Assembly: GCA_013396525.1 (NCBI GenBank)
Contig: VWYX01000829.1
Span: 186,001 to 250,000, forward strand
Length of the DNA: 64,000 nucleotides
Direction of reading: 5' to 3'
Source of the DNA: Chaetorhynchus papuensis
Taxonomy: Eukaryota > Chordata > Aves > Passeriformes > Rhipiduridae
The position numbers were made by a program, and so were the translations under genes. The notes beneath the pieces are model-generated. The model was not told where the DNA came from. It saw nothing but the letters and a program-made list of their open reading frames with translations, and made no database searches. This document shows, in pieces, positions 1-12,632 of the stretch. Position 1 is the first letter of the stretch, and every line of letters starts with the position of its first letter.

Positions 1-3000
1 TGGCCTTTGACTGTGCTTTGGATTGTTGTAGACAAGAAGCTTTGGTTGAAGGTTTCAAGGACAGGCAAAAGCTTTGGAACCCAGTACTAGTCTGAAAGAG
101 ACATTTAGTGTTAGAAAAATTAAATTAACAGGTCTTGTTAGTAAGAGTTGCCTAGGTCAGGTGTGAGGACCTTTCTCACTCAAGAAAGACCAAAGGTGAC
201 TCGACTGCTCACTCATTCACAGCTGCTTCTCCAGTCTGCAGCACTGCAGGGTGCTGCCTTTGCCCTGACAGCGTTTCTGAAGCCCCTCAGAGCTCTCCTG
301 TAGCAAGTCCATTAGGAGCACCTCACCTGGGGCTCCTTCACCCTCCCTGTGGTCATGCTGTGCTTACAGATACTGCACCCCTCCCAGTGCCAAGCCCCCT
401 CCCTGTACCGGGGCTGAAGGGAGGGGGAAGTGTGGGTGTGACTGGGCAGCTCTCAGCAGCTTTTGGGCATGTTCAGGGCAATAGCAAGGAGTGGAGAAGT
501 CAGCAGGGAAACATGATGAAGAGAGGGATAGAGGTGGGACTTCATGTGCTCAGCCTAAAATGGAGTCACTGCCCAGAATAGAGCCTCCTCCAAAGGCCAG
601 GTGTAATTTTCTTTTCCCCCTTCTTTAGTCCACACACAGATGACTTGAAAATAAAATGTTTCAGTATTTGGTGTTACTCCAGCTACTGATGCATGTGCAT
701 AATATGGAATTGTGTAGCTCTTACTATGTTAGGAACCTTTGTTTTACCAGAAGTTTTGGAAGAAGTAGCATAATCCTGTGACATGGTTGTCCCTGATATG
801 TTTTGTCAGAAGAGCAAAATATCTCTTCACTTGATCAGGTTTGTAATTTCTTTCTTCTCCCATCCCTGCCCAGGGAAAGAAGCTATCTTTCTTCATTCCT
901 CTGTCCTGCCATACCTTAAGGAAGAAATCTGGCTACATCTTGTCACCTGTATCCAGTCCTTTTTTGGAGCAAATTACAAAGTTTCACCTTGATGAACAAA
1001 AGAAGAATTACAGCCTTCTCCTAAAATAAGAGTTTAAGGGAAATGCTTAGTAGTCTTTTTTAAAGCCAGATAGTAAATGTCAGCAGGCTGATTCAAGCTG
1101 CCAGGCTTCTGGTCTGCTAAAATGGGTCCACAGAAGGTTTACAGTGAGTTTGCCATACTCTCATGTTGTTGTCCTGGTCAGGTTTTGTGCAGATCTCTAC
1201 AGTGGAACCCTTTCTTCAGATGTGAACTGGTGCAATGGGTACCGAGGCCCTTCTGATACCCAGCACCATCACAAGCAGGTGTTGCTGGTTCTGGGGAGGG
1301 CCTATGATCTGCACAAGAGTAATGCTCCTTCTGTCATGCACAAGTGGTTTGGATTTAGCAGGCTTTTGTACCATAGGCATGGGAAGGCTGGGGATGAGAG
1401 AGAGAGAAAAAGCATTTATAACAAGACCTGAAGAAGATTTAAGAAAAGGGGAATAGTGAAGACAATGAAAAGCTTGATCAGTGAGAGCTTCTCCTCTGGT
1501 TGCCAATAATTATGTGAAGAAATTCTGAGACTGTCCTTGTTGGCTCTTGCATGTTTTGTTCCCATAAACTGTATGGATGTGGTTATGAGTAATTTGTCTT
1601 GGGAAGCACCAAGGAGCATTACTGCCTGTAAGAGCTAGATGCTTATTGCTCCTCGTAAAAGGAAATGTGCCATTGTCAGGTTATTCCTTTGTGTTTTTCC
1701 GGTGTTAATTCCTATGGTATCCTCTGTCTAGTGCAAAGAGAGATCCTATTGAGCAAATCTTCTGCTGCTGATATTTAAAAAACTGGTTTCAATACATTTC
1801 TACCTGAGGGACATCACTGTGTCTTGCAGCATAAATTTAATGTGCACCCATAGTTTTTATGAACTTTTTTTTCTGCCTCCAAGGAACTCTATTTCTCCTT
1901 TTTCACCAGGTAACTGGAAGGTCCTGAATAGCAGCTGAGTTCAGGAGGATGAATAAGACAGGACCTATGACCTTACAAAGCTTGATCTGAAAGTGACAGA
2001 GTGGAATCGCTGGTGACAGTCATAAAACCTGACGTCAAGCTTTGGTTTGTGTCTGTTGATGCCAGAAGCTATGATATTTTTGGGGGGGTTGGGAAGCTGG
2101 GCTTTGAGTGCAGGAGCTTACAAATTATTCTTTCAAAAGATGTATATTGCCACTTTTCACGCATACTTTAGGTGGGATTTCTTGGGTTTTGTGACAATGT
2201 ATAATACACTGTAGCCTATGTGCAAACTGCTCTTTAATTTTGAAGAATTCCTCTTGCAATGAAGATACACCACTTGTGGTGCTTCGGAACAAATAGCCTA
2301 GGCCTTGTTTGAGTTATTCTTGTTTGGACTTGAGAGCATCAGCTAGAATAATCTTTGTGTGTACTGTGCCATTATGCAGTGTGGCACTTAATGTCAGAGG
2401 AGGCTGAAGTTCAGTGATTTCCTTGAAGAGAATCTATGTTTTGAGATGAAGTCGAGAGCAGTGGCACAGCTACAGCCTGAGGCTCTGGTGACATGGGTTC
2501 AGGCTACTGTGACAGCTCTCAGCCCTTGCGCAATGGTGGGAGTCATTTAACCTCTCTGAAAAGAATGTGGATTCTCCCAGCATGCACAGGGGAGGGGATA
2601 AATACTGTGAAGGATACATATTTCAGAATCATTAGCCATCCGAGTGGATACTTCAAGGAAAAACCACCTGTTACTATTTTTTGGGCCTCTAAAAATATAC
2701 GGTGGATGCATGTTCCTGCTTTGTACATCAGGCAGCTTTTAATACTATCTGCCATAGGTTCTTCTTCCCCTCAAATTGTGTAAGTCTTGTGTAACTGTTT
2801 GAAATTGGTCATTTTCTCTTAAGGCAGTTGTGCACCCTTTGTAGTCGAGACTGGGAAAACACTTGCAGTGATCTGTTGAATCTCTGTTGATTTTGAAGCT
2901 CAGACTACATCACGTAAAGCTACATACCTGAAGCTGGGCAAGGCTAAATCTAGTCTAAATAGCTGTGGCAGTGAATATTGCAAACACTGCATAAAAGATG

Positions 3001-3491
3001 CAAGTTTCACTATTTTTCATGCATTATAGAACTAGATGTACGTACTTACTATCGAGACATCTGTGCCAAATTACTCTTCAGTGGGACTTAAAGTTCTTTT
3101 TATTAGGCAGAAAAGCAAAAGGATTTTCTGGCTCTCCCTCTTACATAGTGCATTCTTAATATTACCGATTCTTCATTTCACTTATGAATAATTGTTTTAG
3201 GAAAACTTAAAAAAAACCAACACTGTCTTTTTGCCAGCTTTGCCATTATGCAAAAAAATCGTTGGCCTCTGGTTGTTCCAAAATTTGGCAGTACAGGATG
3301 TTACCTTTCCTTTCCCATTGCTTTTTTATATATAAAGGAAGAAAGGTGAAAAAATACCAATATATGACTTGGAAAGAAGGAGAGGAATCTTATATTTACC
3401 TTATTGTTACTGCAAGGATGTCTGATTTTAGGAAAAGAAAGGCCTATGATTATTTTGTAGACTCCCTGATAAGATGGCTTTAAAATGTCTC

Positions 3492-4062
3492 TGTTGTGGT
3501 TTAACCCCCCAAGCCCCAGGCAGCCACTTGCCCATTCCCCCACCAGTGGGACTGGGGAGAGAACTGGAAGGGTGAAAGCTGAAAAACTCGTGGGTTGAGA
3601 TAAGGACAGTTCAATGGGGAAAGCAAAAACCACACACACAAGCAAAGCAAAACAAGGAATTAATTAACTTCTTCCAAATGACAGACAGGTGCTCAGCTGT
3701 CTTCAGGAGAGCAGAGCCCCATGAGTTACTTGGGAAGACAAATGCCATCACTCTGAATGTCTCCCCTCTTCCTCCCTCTTCCCCTCACTTTATATAGTGA
3801 GTATGATGCCAAGTGGTTTGGAATATCCCTGTGGTCAGTTGGGGACAGCTGTCCTTGCTGTGTCTCCTTCCAACTTCTCGTGCAACCCCGGCCTCGTTGC
3901 CAGTACAAAAATCAGAAAAGGCCTTGGCTCTGTGTGAGCCCTGCTCAGCAATAACAAAAACATCTCTATATTATCAACCCTGTGTTCAGCACAAATCCAA
4001 AACACAGCCTCGTACCAGCCACTGTGAAGGAAATTAACTCTACCCCAGCCAAAACCAGTGCA
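3492..4062 (-). mobile_element. solo LTR of an ERVL-like endogenous retrovirus
   Basis: Read on the minus strand, the 571-bp element starts TG (at 4062) and ends CA (at 3492). It has a TATA box (TATATAAAG, complement of 3788-3796) preceded by a U3-like stretch and followed by a pyrimidine-rich R/U5-like stretch. Flanking 5-mers are gtctc (3487-3491) and gtcac (4063-4067), a 4/5 match consistent with a 5-bp target-site duplication, as made by ERVL-type elements. No gag, pol or env sequence is attached, so this is a recombined solo LTR. From memory it resembles a family widespread in Neoaves and absent from chicken. It lies antisense to TMCC3. Confidence 0.85.
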
Positions 4063-6447
4063 GTCACATAGAGTTAAATTCACTTTATTTATATCCCTTG
4101 CACATGGCAATAAGCCTTAATTTCTATTTTTAAGAGGAAATTTTTCTCTCTGATTTCATCCAGTGTAATTTGCTAATTCTAGTTCAGTGTGAACTCCTAG
4201 TGGTTTAGTGAGACAAAATTTTAATAGCTGTGTCTGAATTCTTATTTAACATTTATCACTTTGTGTTTCTGTGTCGGGCCAAATATGTTGTTTATGATGT
4301 GGCAGTTTGGTGACTAACCAGGCCGATGAACTGATAAATACATACTTTAGTGAAGATAGGGTTAGTGAATTGGAAATGGAAAGAAATTCTCCTCCCAGTT
4401 TGATTTTGATCAGTCTCATGTCTTAACATACTGAACCATTGCATCAGTGTGTTTTAAGGCTGCAGAGCGGCTTGGAAATATTTTATTTGAACTGAGCTTC
4501 TGAAATTCCAGTGCAAGGAGCAGTGAACTTTTCATATATTTTACTGACCAACACATGGAGCAATGTCTTTAATTCCTGTAGTAATCACTCTGCTAAATTT
4601 GGGGAGGCTTTGATTTTAGAGTGTAGTGATTTGTACCATTCACTGCTGTTATTAACATGCTATCAAGATTCAGTTCTGAGGCTTCTGTGATAAACTTGCA
4701 TTGATCTCTAAATGCTTTTTCTTCCTGGAGCAGACAGGTCTATCTGTTGTCTTTATCTTTGCAACAGCAATAAGATTTAGGAGACTGTCGTGTGAACAAA
4801 GGTACAAAGCGTCGTCCATTCAACAGCTCATTCCAAACACAAAAACCCCTCAGCATTATCACAACACATGTGCTTGTTTCTTTGAATGGTGAATGCTCAG
4901 AAGTGTTCCTTAGGCTAACACTATGCTCAGCTTTCTTCTGTCAGCACTACAACCACCATAGGCAATTCAATTTATGAGACTTCTGGCTAAAATCGTGGTG
5001 TTACATGCAAGAGTAGAATCCATTTAGCCACTGAAATACTATGGTTTGAATAGAAATAATTAATACATGTTACTATTGTAATTCACACTGGCCATTAAAT
5101 CCCAGAAGAGGTTATGTCCCGAGCCAATAGCAATGGTAGCTCACAGATGAACAATTGTTAACAGTGACTTCCTTATCTTCATAGCCCTTACCTCTGTTGT
5201 GCCAATTTCGTCCTTTTGTAATGATGTTGATAAACTACAATATCTGTACAAGTTTCCCCAGAGATGGAAAACTGCAGGGACTGCTATGAAATGTAAATCC
5301 CAGAGAAAAAGAAAAAGAATAGCATTCCATGTATTTCACATGGTGTAATTTCGCAATATTTTTTCCCACAAACAAAACATTGCAGGAAATGGTTAGTCAG
5401 ATTTTCTAAGATAAATAGAGTATTCATCCTTCCATTCTGTTTGTGCTCATTTTTGTAAAAGGGAAATAAATGTTGCATACAAATAAAACATGGAAAGGGT
5501 ATAAATATTTTATATGCTTGTAATGTATGTCACCTGTGTGCCAAAAACAAGGAGGAGCAGTTGGGTGTAGAAGAGAAAGATCTAACTGCAGGTAAAGAGA
5601 GTAAATCAAGATAAAGTTTTTATTCATGGTAAATTTTAAATTACTCTCCAAACTTGAGGAACAGCAAAATTACATTACTCCTTTGCAAAGGAAGCCTGTT
5701 AAGTTTATGAATGTAATTTCAATGTTAGGAGCAAGAATTTCCTTATCCTTTGCTTCTCTTCTGGAAATTATTTTACATGTTTCCTGAGGCTTTTTTATAA
5801 TTCGTATTTGTCTAAGTGAATTATATTCTGCCTAGTAAATATGACAGGAGAGTAGAGGCTTCAAAGGTAATGAGCCCAGACATGTTGTGAAAATGATTTT
5901 CATGTGTCCTCACCAGGCACCTATCCATTCTCATAGGGAGTGGAAGTCAGAGACAATTTTCCTGTTACCCACTGGCTGGCATGCTGGTCCATCAGCAGGC
6001 AGATAGTTTCAGATTATTGAGAGAATATGTTTTCTTGTCCATTTGTTGGCCAGAAAGGTTTTGTAAGGGACTCTTGAAGCTGAAGCCATTAGAAAGGACA
6101 ATTAAAGACACTGGAGCAAGCAGAAAACAGTCTATAGCGTTTTGGGGGCATAAAAGAACCTGAGGAGTGGGGAGGAGATCTAGGAAGATGCTGCTGGTGT
6201 TGTTGCTTTAGGAAATAACTCTAAGATCCATATGTTCCCATATTTAATTTTTTTTTCCTGAACTAATGCTTCTGCTGGATTGTGAGGGATTATACAGCAG
6301 ACTGTCTCTGCCTCTCCTTCTCTAGCAATTCACATGTGCCCAAGGGAGTACAGCAATTGTTCTATTCTGCTGTTCAGGCTGAGCTAAGGATCAAATCTCT
6401 CAGTAGTGCCTATTCAGCCACTGATCAGGTGTAATGTGTGCCCTCTG

Positions 6448-6610
6448 ATCACAGAGTCATAGACTGGTTTGGCTTGGAAGGGACCTTGAAGATCACCTAC
6501 TTCCAACCCTCCTGCTATGCGCAGGGAACCTTTCGCTAGCCCAGGCTGCTCAAAGCCCTGTGCAGCCTGGCCTTGAGGTGCCTGATAGTGTCTATGCCTG
6601 TGCCATGGAG
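6448..6610 (-). mobile_element. CR1 LINE fragment (3' end, antisense)
   Basis: The stretch from 'cacagagtcatagactggtt' through the 'ttggaagggaccttgaagat' motif to the 'ccaggctgctcaaagccctg' motif is the reverse complement of the CR1 3' UTR. Only the last 150 bp or so are present, which is typical 5' truncation. There is no open frame and no coding capacity. The limits are approximate because the upper-coordinate side is degraded. Confidence 0.85.
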
Positions 6611-9600
6611 CTCTGCCACTAAAGGCAGCTTTATGCACTAATTTGAATGAAGCTTCCTTATCATCAGGGTAGGGATGAATTGATAAAAGTATATTAATTG
6701 TGAAAACTTGAATAATGATCTTCCCAAAGTGCGTAAGTGAAGGTGTTCTAGCACCTTCAGTGTCTCATGTTGAAGTGTAGAAAGAAAGAGCATTCCTTAG
6801 GAACATTGGGATGGCAATTTTGCTATGAATACAATATTTCAACCAACTCTTGTGCTTTTAGGAGCAAATAGGTGGCCAGAGAAATCACTGTGAGGGAAGC
6901 ACTCTAGATGCCTTCAGAATGAGATGGTGTGCCTTTGGGCAGGCATAACCTGTCAAGTGAAGAAGCAGATACTGACAGCAGACCACTTTGTTCTGGTGTG
7001 GTGCTTGGTGTTACCCAAAGTGCTTCCTGCCACAACTGACATGCAGCCTTAATCCTGTATCCACTCCATTCTGATGTGCCTCTTTTCTTATCGTGCCATT
7101 GCTCTCTTCATTGAGAGCAAGAGCTGTAGGAGGTGTTTGTGTGGATACACATAGACTGCATCTTTGAGATTTTAGCTGGATTAGTTCCTTTCTTTTTTTT
7201 TCTTTTTGTCTTTTTGACCAGTTCCACAGTTGCATTTGTTACTTGAAACTAAAATCGTAGTATTTAGTTTTAACCAGGTGTTGGTCTTGATTTTTTCCAT
7301 CCATGTTTCATGAGTTAATTTAAGATTCACAGAAGACTAGTGGTAACTAAACTTGGGCATATGTTTCATGCAGTAGGGGGATACATGGAAAATTCTTGTC
7401 AATCTATATTTTAAATCCTCTCTCCAAGAATGCATTGTATTCACTGCTGTCTAGTGATTTGTTTGATTTGGGCTTTTTTTCTGCCAGTAGTCGCACTTAA
7501 TTCTGTTTGACAGTGTTTCAGTGTCTTCAGGTGCATAGTACAGTGAGGTTCCTGGTAATTTTTTTGAGAATCTGGATTCATACATGCTTGTCAATACAAA
7601 TAGCAGTTGATGTTGGTCAAATATTTGAAATGCCTTTCTGCACTGCTTAGCTGCCACACAGTGTGGAAGAATGGTTTTTACTGACGTACCTCTGGTTGCT
7701 GCTTCTGAAACGCTTGATCTAGAGGTTTTGACAGAGCTCTGGGGTTTTCAATATGCTTCATTCCTGTGCATGATATTAATACTTCATTTTCATGAGCACT
7801 GAAGCAATAAAATCATGACCTTCGCCAAAAATTTAAGATTTTGCTTTTTTTTTGAATGGATTGTTGTGTGGTATCTTACCAAGTGTTAAGTGTTTTAACA
7901 GCTTGTCTATACTTTGTGCGTTTTCAATAAAAAAATAAAATACAACTTAATACATGTTGAACTTTGCTGCATACTGCAGGTAATTTTGTAGCTCTGGTTC
8001 AGTTTTTGCTTGCCAAGCTTTAGACATCCATATTAAGATTCATAACCAGAAGAACTGAAGCCTCAGCTGCATAAAGAAGTCTTCATTTTTTTTTTTGAGA
8101 CTTGTCCTATTAACTTTTCCAGTATAGAGCAGGATTGTCCAATAAGATGTACCAAAGGACATAAGCTATTTTGTGCTGTTACTTGCTGTCCTCTGTCTAG
8201 TTGATGACATATACTCTCTTTCATGAGTATATTTAATAGAAAAAATTAAAACCAGTAGAGTTGTAAAAGAATGTGAAGTGCTCAACCAGAACAGTTAAAA
8301 TTGTAACCAACAGCTTGAGGTTCTTAACTAGGTAAATATACACAGAGGATCTCAGCAGTTCCAGGCTCTCACAGCTGGATTTCAAGCTACAGTGCCATCA
8401 CCTCTCTTCAGTGCTGAATTATTCAGGTATATAAGCCAGTTCAGTATACCTCGATTTTAGAGGTAACTAGACAGCATTGATTCTGTTACGTGTTTGCTGA
8501 AGATGTAAGAACACTGTATGGAAAGCAGGTTGTGCCTGCAGTCCATTTAAATGCTCTGGCTTGCATGCAGGACCATTTTCCAGGTTGCTGTTGTCAATAT
8601 TAAGTAGTCAGGGATGTTTTCTGGATAAGCTCCATTCAGATCATGGCTGGTGGGGGGACCATTGCAGCACAGTTGCTCTTTTAGTGGGAGAGAGGTGTGG
8701 CTTGGACGCTGCTGATTAATAATGTACTGAAAAAATGGTCCAAAGTAAATTTTTTACAGGAATAGGACAAAAACTAGACTTAACTCGTGTGGTGGAAGCA
8801 CTGCAGCATGAGTAAGCTGCTGCTGAACTAAAGGAAAGGGGTCTGTTGGAGACCTTGAGTATTCCCTACCATCTTATTTGCTAAGCCCCATGGGAGCCTG
8901 CATTTCTGAGGTGTGGAAGCTGACTGAGACCTCTGTGCCTCCTGAGGCAGGTTGGCCCCAGCACTTTAGGGCATCAGGACAGCAAGTTCGCTGCTGAAGA
9001 ATGACAAAAGCAAGCCCAAGAATGCAAGGCAACATACTAGTGTGCCCTCCTGCATTTCTTCAAAACACATCTGTGGTGTGAGGACAGCTTTCCCCTTCCT
9101 GGAGCATGTCCTCGATCTCTTACTATCTTTTGCAATCTCTCCACAAATCTTGTGGTCCCGGGGCCCTAATTCTTCAGGAAAGGCAGAGGAATGTCACTGT
9201 CTTAGTTGTCAGTTTGGTGGTTGGGATGTCTGCCTTGAAGCTGTGAGCTTGAACATGTCTGAAGCTCAAGAGAGCCTAGAATCCAACTGTTAGTTTCTTG
9301 ATGGACAGTCCTGGCTGATAAGTAAACAGACTTCCCCCATGCCTTTTGCTTGAAGGCACATATGACTGAACATGTAATTTATCTGTGATTAAGTATTTCT
9401 TCCCCACTGATTCCTGCAGTGAAGTCATGATACATTTTGCATCTGAATTGATTCACCTGGCAAGAGATTGTGGTATCAGTGCCCTCATTAGAGGACTAGA
9501 CTATTACGGAGTCACTGCAAAGGAATCTCTGGAGGAAAAGAACAAATTCTTCAGGAAAACACATTTTAAAGTGTGTAAAATAAAGGAAAAAGAAATCAGG

Positions 9601-10200
9601 AAATGACTAAGTGCATCTCACTTGGCAACGTGACGTTTGTTTTAGTACAAAGTCTTCAGACTACCTGCGTTAGTTCTCTTGTAGGTTGTTTAGAATCATG
9701 GCTCTGTTTCAATCAGCTAAAAATGCTTTTGAAGTATTACTTACCATCTTTCTAATCTTTGTTATTTGAGTGTCACAAAAGAGAAACAAAAACCACACGG
9801 AAATAGGTATCACAGTTCTTTTAATTATTCTATTAATTACTGTAAACTTAAAAATTTAAAAGTTTGACTAAAAAAAAGGGAAGTATATTTTATAGTACAA
9901 TTGCAATAATATCCCTGTCGTGCAATATCTATAGCATGGTGCAATGGTAACTTAAAGCAGATGTTGTTCTTGCTTGACAGGCAAGCGGCAGCCTGGATAG
10001 CCTCAAAAGTAGATTGTGTCTGACAATAACTTAGCATTTAGGCCTTCAGTACTGGCCTGTGTTTGTTTGGGTTTTGTTTGTTTTGGTTTTTCATATAATC
10101 CCTTTCATACTTTTTTGTGCTTCTGAGAAGTGAAGGTGCATACATAAGAGCTTAGAGAGGAAAGTTTCTTCCAGGCTTGTGAGGATTGCTGAGCGTCAGA

Positions 10201-10264
10201 GCTTGTTCCATGGCTTTTGGAGGTGCTTGTTCCATGGCTTTTGGAGGTGCTTGTTCTGCTTTTG
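10201..10264. repeat. 24-bp tandem duplication
   Basis: The 24-mer starting gcttgttccatggcttttgg occurs twice back to back, at 10201-10224 and 10225-10248, without mismatch. A partial, diverged third copy follows (gcttgttctgcttttg). It sits deep in TMCC3 intron 1 and has no evident function. Perfect identity between units implies a recent duplication or ongoing slippage. Confidence 0.9.
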
Positions 10265-12523
10265 CATTGGCTCATATTTTGCAGCTGCATTGCATTGCTG
10301 CAGTTAACTTACTTTTAGGCTCCTAGAGCGGCTGTTGCTTTCCCTGTAAAGTTGTGTAACCTAAAGAATATCTTTATGTTTGATAAGGCATCTTTTGAGA
10401 GACTAAGAATGATCCCCTAGAAAGATTGTGCTTGAATAGGGAGACTTTCTTCACATTACCCGGTGTGAATGGATAGCAATTTGATTTACAGGAATTTGTA
10501 CCACTAGTGAGAAATTACATGGTTCTGCTAGAAAGTTAGATCCTAGCTTCAAAACCCCTTATCTCTGAGGTGAGAAAAATCTAAATTGAGTCAAGAGATT
10601 TTTGGGAGTAGGTAGATCCTACAGAAGTTATGGGTGACGGGAAGGTACTCACCTATTACAAGGTATGTTAATAGAAAAGTGGGAGGGAAGCAGTGATAGA
10701 AGAAACTGAGAACTGAAGAGTTCACAAAAAAGTGTAGAGATAGAGGAAGGGGGGAAAGGGGTAAGGGGGAAAGCCTGAGCTCATGTGAGGCAAAAACTCA
10801 CATTGGCTTCTGCTTACATGAATGAAATGCAAAAGCTTTTGTTTAGCCAACAAGCTGTGATTTGAAGCAAAGTCCCTGTATGTGGCATACTCCCATCCCT
10901 CAAGGAGGAGCAGAACAGGTCCTGCAGTGTCCTCCTTGATCTTAACTCTTAGAAAAATTCCAGCCCTTCCTGCTTCACCCAAAATAGTGACTAGTTCAGC
11001 TTTCACCTATCAAAGTGGCTACCATCATCACTCATGGATGCCAGCCATGTCATGGATAAGATACAGTGAAGACATAAGAGCCTAGGTTATGATTTTTAGG
11101 TGTCAGAGTCACTATGTGCAAGGTGTTAGATTCCTGTGGTATCAGACTGGGGATGAAATTTCACCTGAAGTGGCTGCAGGAGCTATGTGGCATCTAAATG
11201 TAAGCACAGATCAAGTGTCTGTGGTTGTCAAAGACACACTTTATTTACTTTTGGCTTAACATGAGTCCTTGGATGTTTCAACATGAAAGCAGTTGTGGAA
11301 CTTTCTCTTCTGTGGACAGGTGATCACAAAATCTTCATCTTAAGAATTTCTGTTAAATTTGATTCTCTCCCCGCCCCCAAAGCACGTTCAGGAGACAACA
11401 CTGACCAAAAAGGAAATAAGTAAATAATGTTTTAATACTTAGAACTCATAATTGGTTTGAAGTAACAATGTGATGATTAGATTCTGTTATTTTCATCTCT
11501 AGCTCGAATTGCCTGTCAGTGTGTCTACGTGCTTTGGGGGTGGGGAGGGAATCAAATTCCTGTGGAACAGCTCATTGAATACATCTGGCATGACTATCTC
11601 AATGCATGCCTTGAGATACAGTTTGTCACTGGAGCTTCTCTTGCAACTAGTAGAGTTTTTCTAGGATTTGCCTTTTTGCAGATCAGAAGTACAGCTCAAA
11701 TCATTGTGGCAGGTTTTGCCAGAGACAGGTATCTAGAACCACCAGTTATAACTTTTAAATTCCACTAAGAACAATGGGAACTCTTCAAAAGGTGATCATA
11801 GACTCAAAATGCCCCAACTCTGAAAATATTACTTAAAAATATTTTGACCTTGCTAGACTTGTTCACTGTAAGGGATGCTGGCAGGCTGCCAAGTCTGTGG
11901 GAGTGATTTTATGTACATTCATATGTAGCAGTCTCTTAGAAGACCAGTCTGTTACTGAATCTACTGAATCCCTCACACTGTCTTTGAGTTACAGTGTGAG
12001 ATTTTGCCTGACAGCGAGATAACTGCTTCTAGCTGGGTCTCAGCACTCAAGGCAGTAACACAATTTCCCTGGTTGTTGCAGTGAAACTGTATACCTTCTG
12101 AAACCATGCTCTTTCCAGTAAGTACTTCCAGGATAATTCCTTCCTTTCCCTACAGATAAGAGTAAAACTTTAGGAAACATGTGATCAGTTCTGACACAAG
12201 CTTCATACATTAGATAATCAAATATCGCAATACTGTGATATTTTAAACATAGTAAGAACTTCTCTTATCTGTTACCTTATGTGACCCAGAAGCCATATAG
12301 AGAACTTGAAAAAGCAGTGTTAAAATGGTATAGAATTTTTATTATACCACATCATAAGTGTCTTTAGTTATTTACATGCTGCTAACCCCCAACCCCAGCT
12401 CTGCACTCTAGACAAGAAAGCACTCACACCATTGTGCCTGAATCTTTTAAGACCTGTATTGTGAAGTTAGTACCAGAAACTAAACATCACTTTCATCACA
12501 CTAGAGGGAGTAAACCAGCTCGT

Positions 12524-12632
12524 CATTGAAAAGCTAAATAAATGACAAATCACTGGTTTTACTAGTCTATTTTCAGTCTATTTTACTAGTCTATTTTTAA
12601 TTACTTTTAGTAGTATTTTTAGCTTTTCAATG
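12524..12632. repeat. 15-bp inverted repeat with duplicated loop segment
   Basis: cattgaaaagctaaa (12524-12538) is the exact reverse complement of tttagcttttcaatg (12618-12632), giving a possible stem with a 79-bp loop. The loop itself holds two near-identical copies of ttttactagtctatttt (about 12557-12573 and 12580-12596). No target-site duplication is visible outside the arms, so a MITE is not supported. Confidence 0.7.

Noticed and set aside
1144..1506. Overlapping open frames on both strands near 1.2-1.5 kb
   Set aside because: All are under 100 codons, mutually overlapping in different frames and without domain or splice context.
9385..9606. 73-codon open frame after a tcctgcag acceptor-like site, resembling an exon
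   Set aside because: The frame has no recognised homology and no convincing donor before its stop; open frames of this size are expected by chance in 27 kb of intron.
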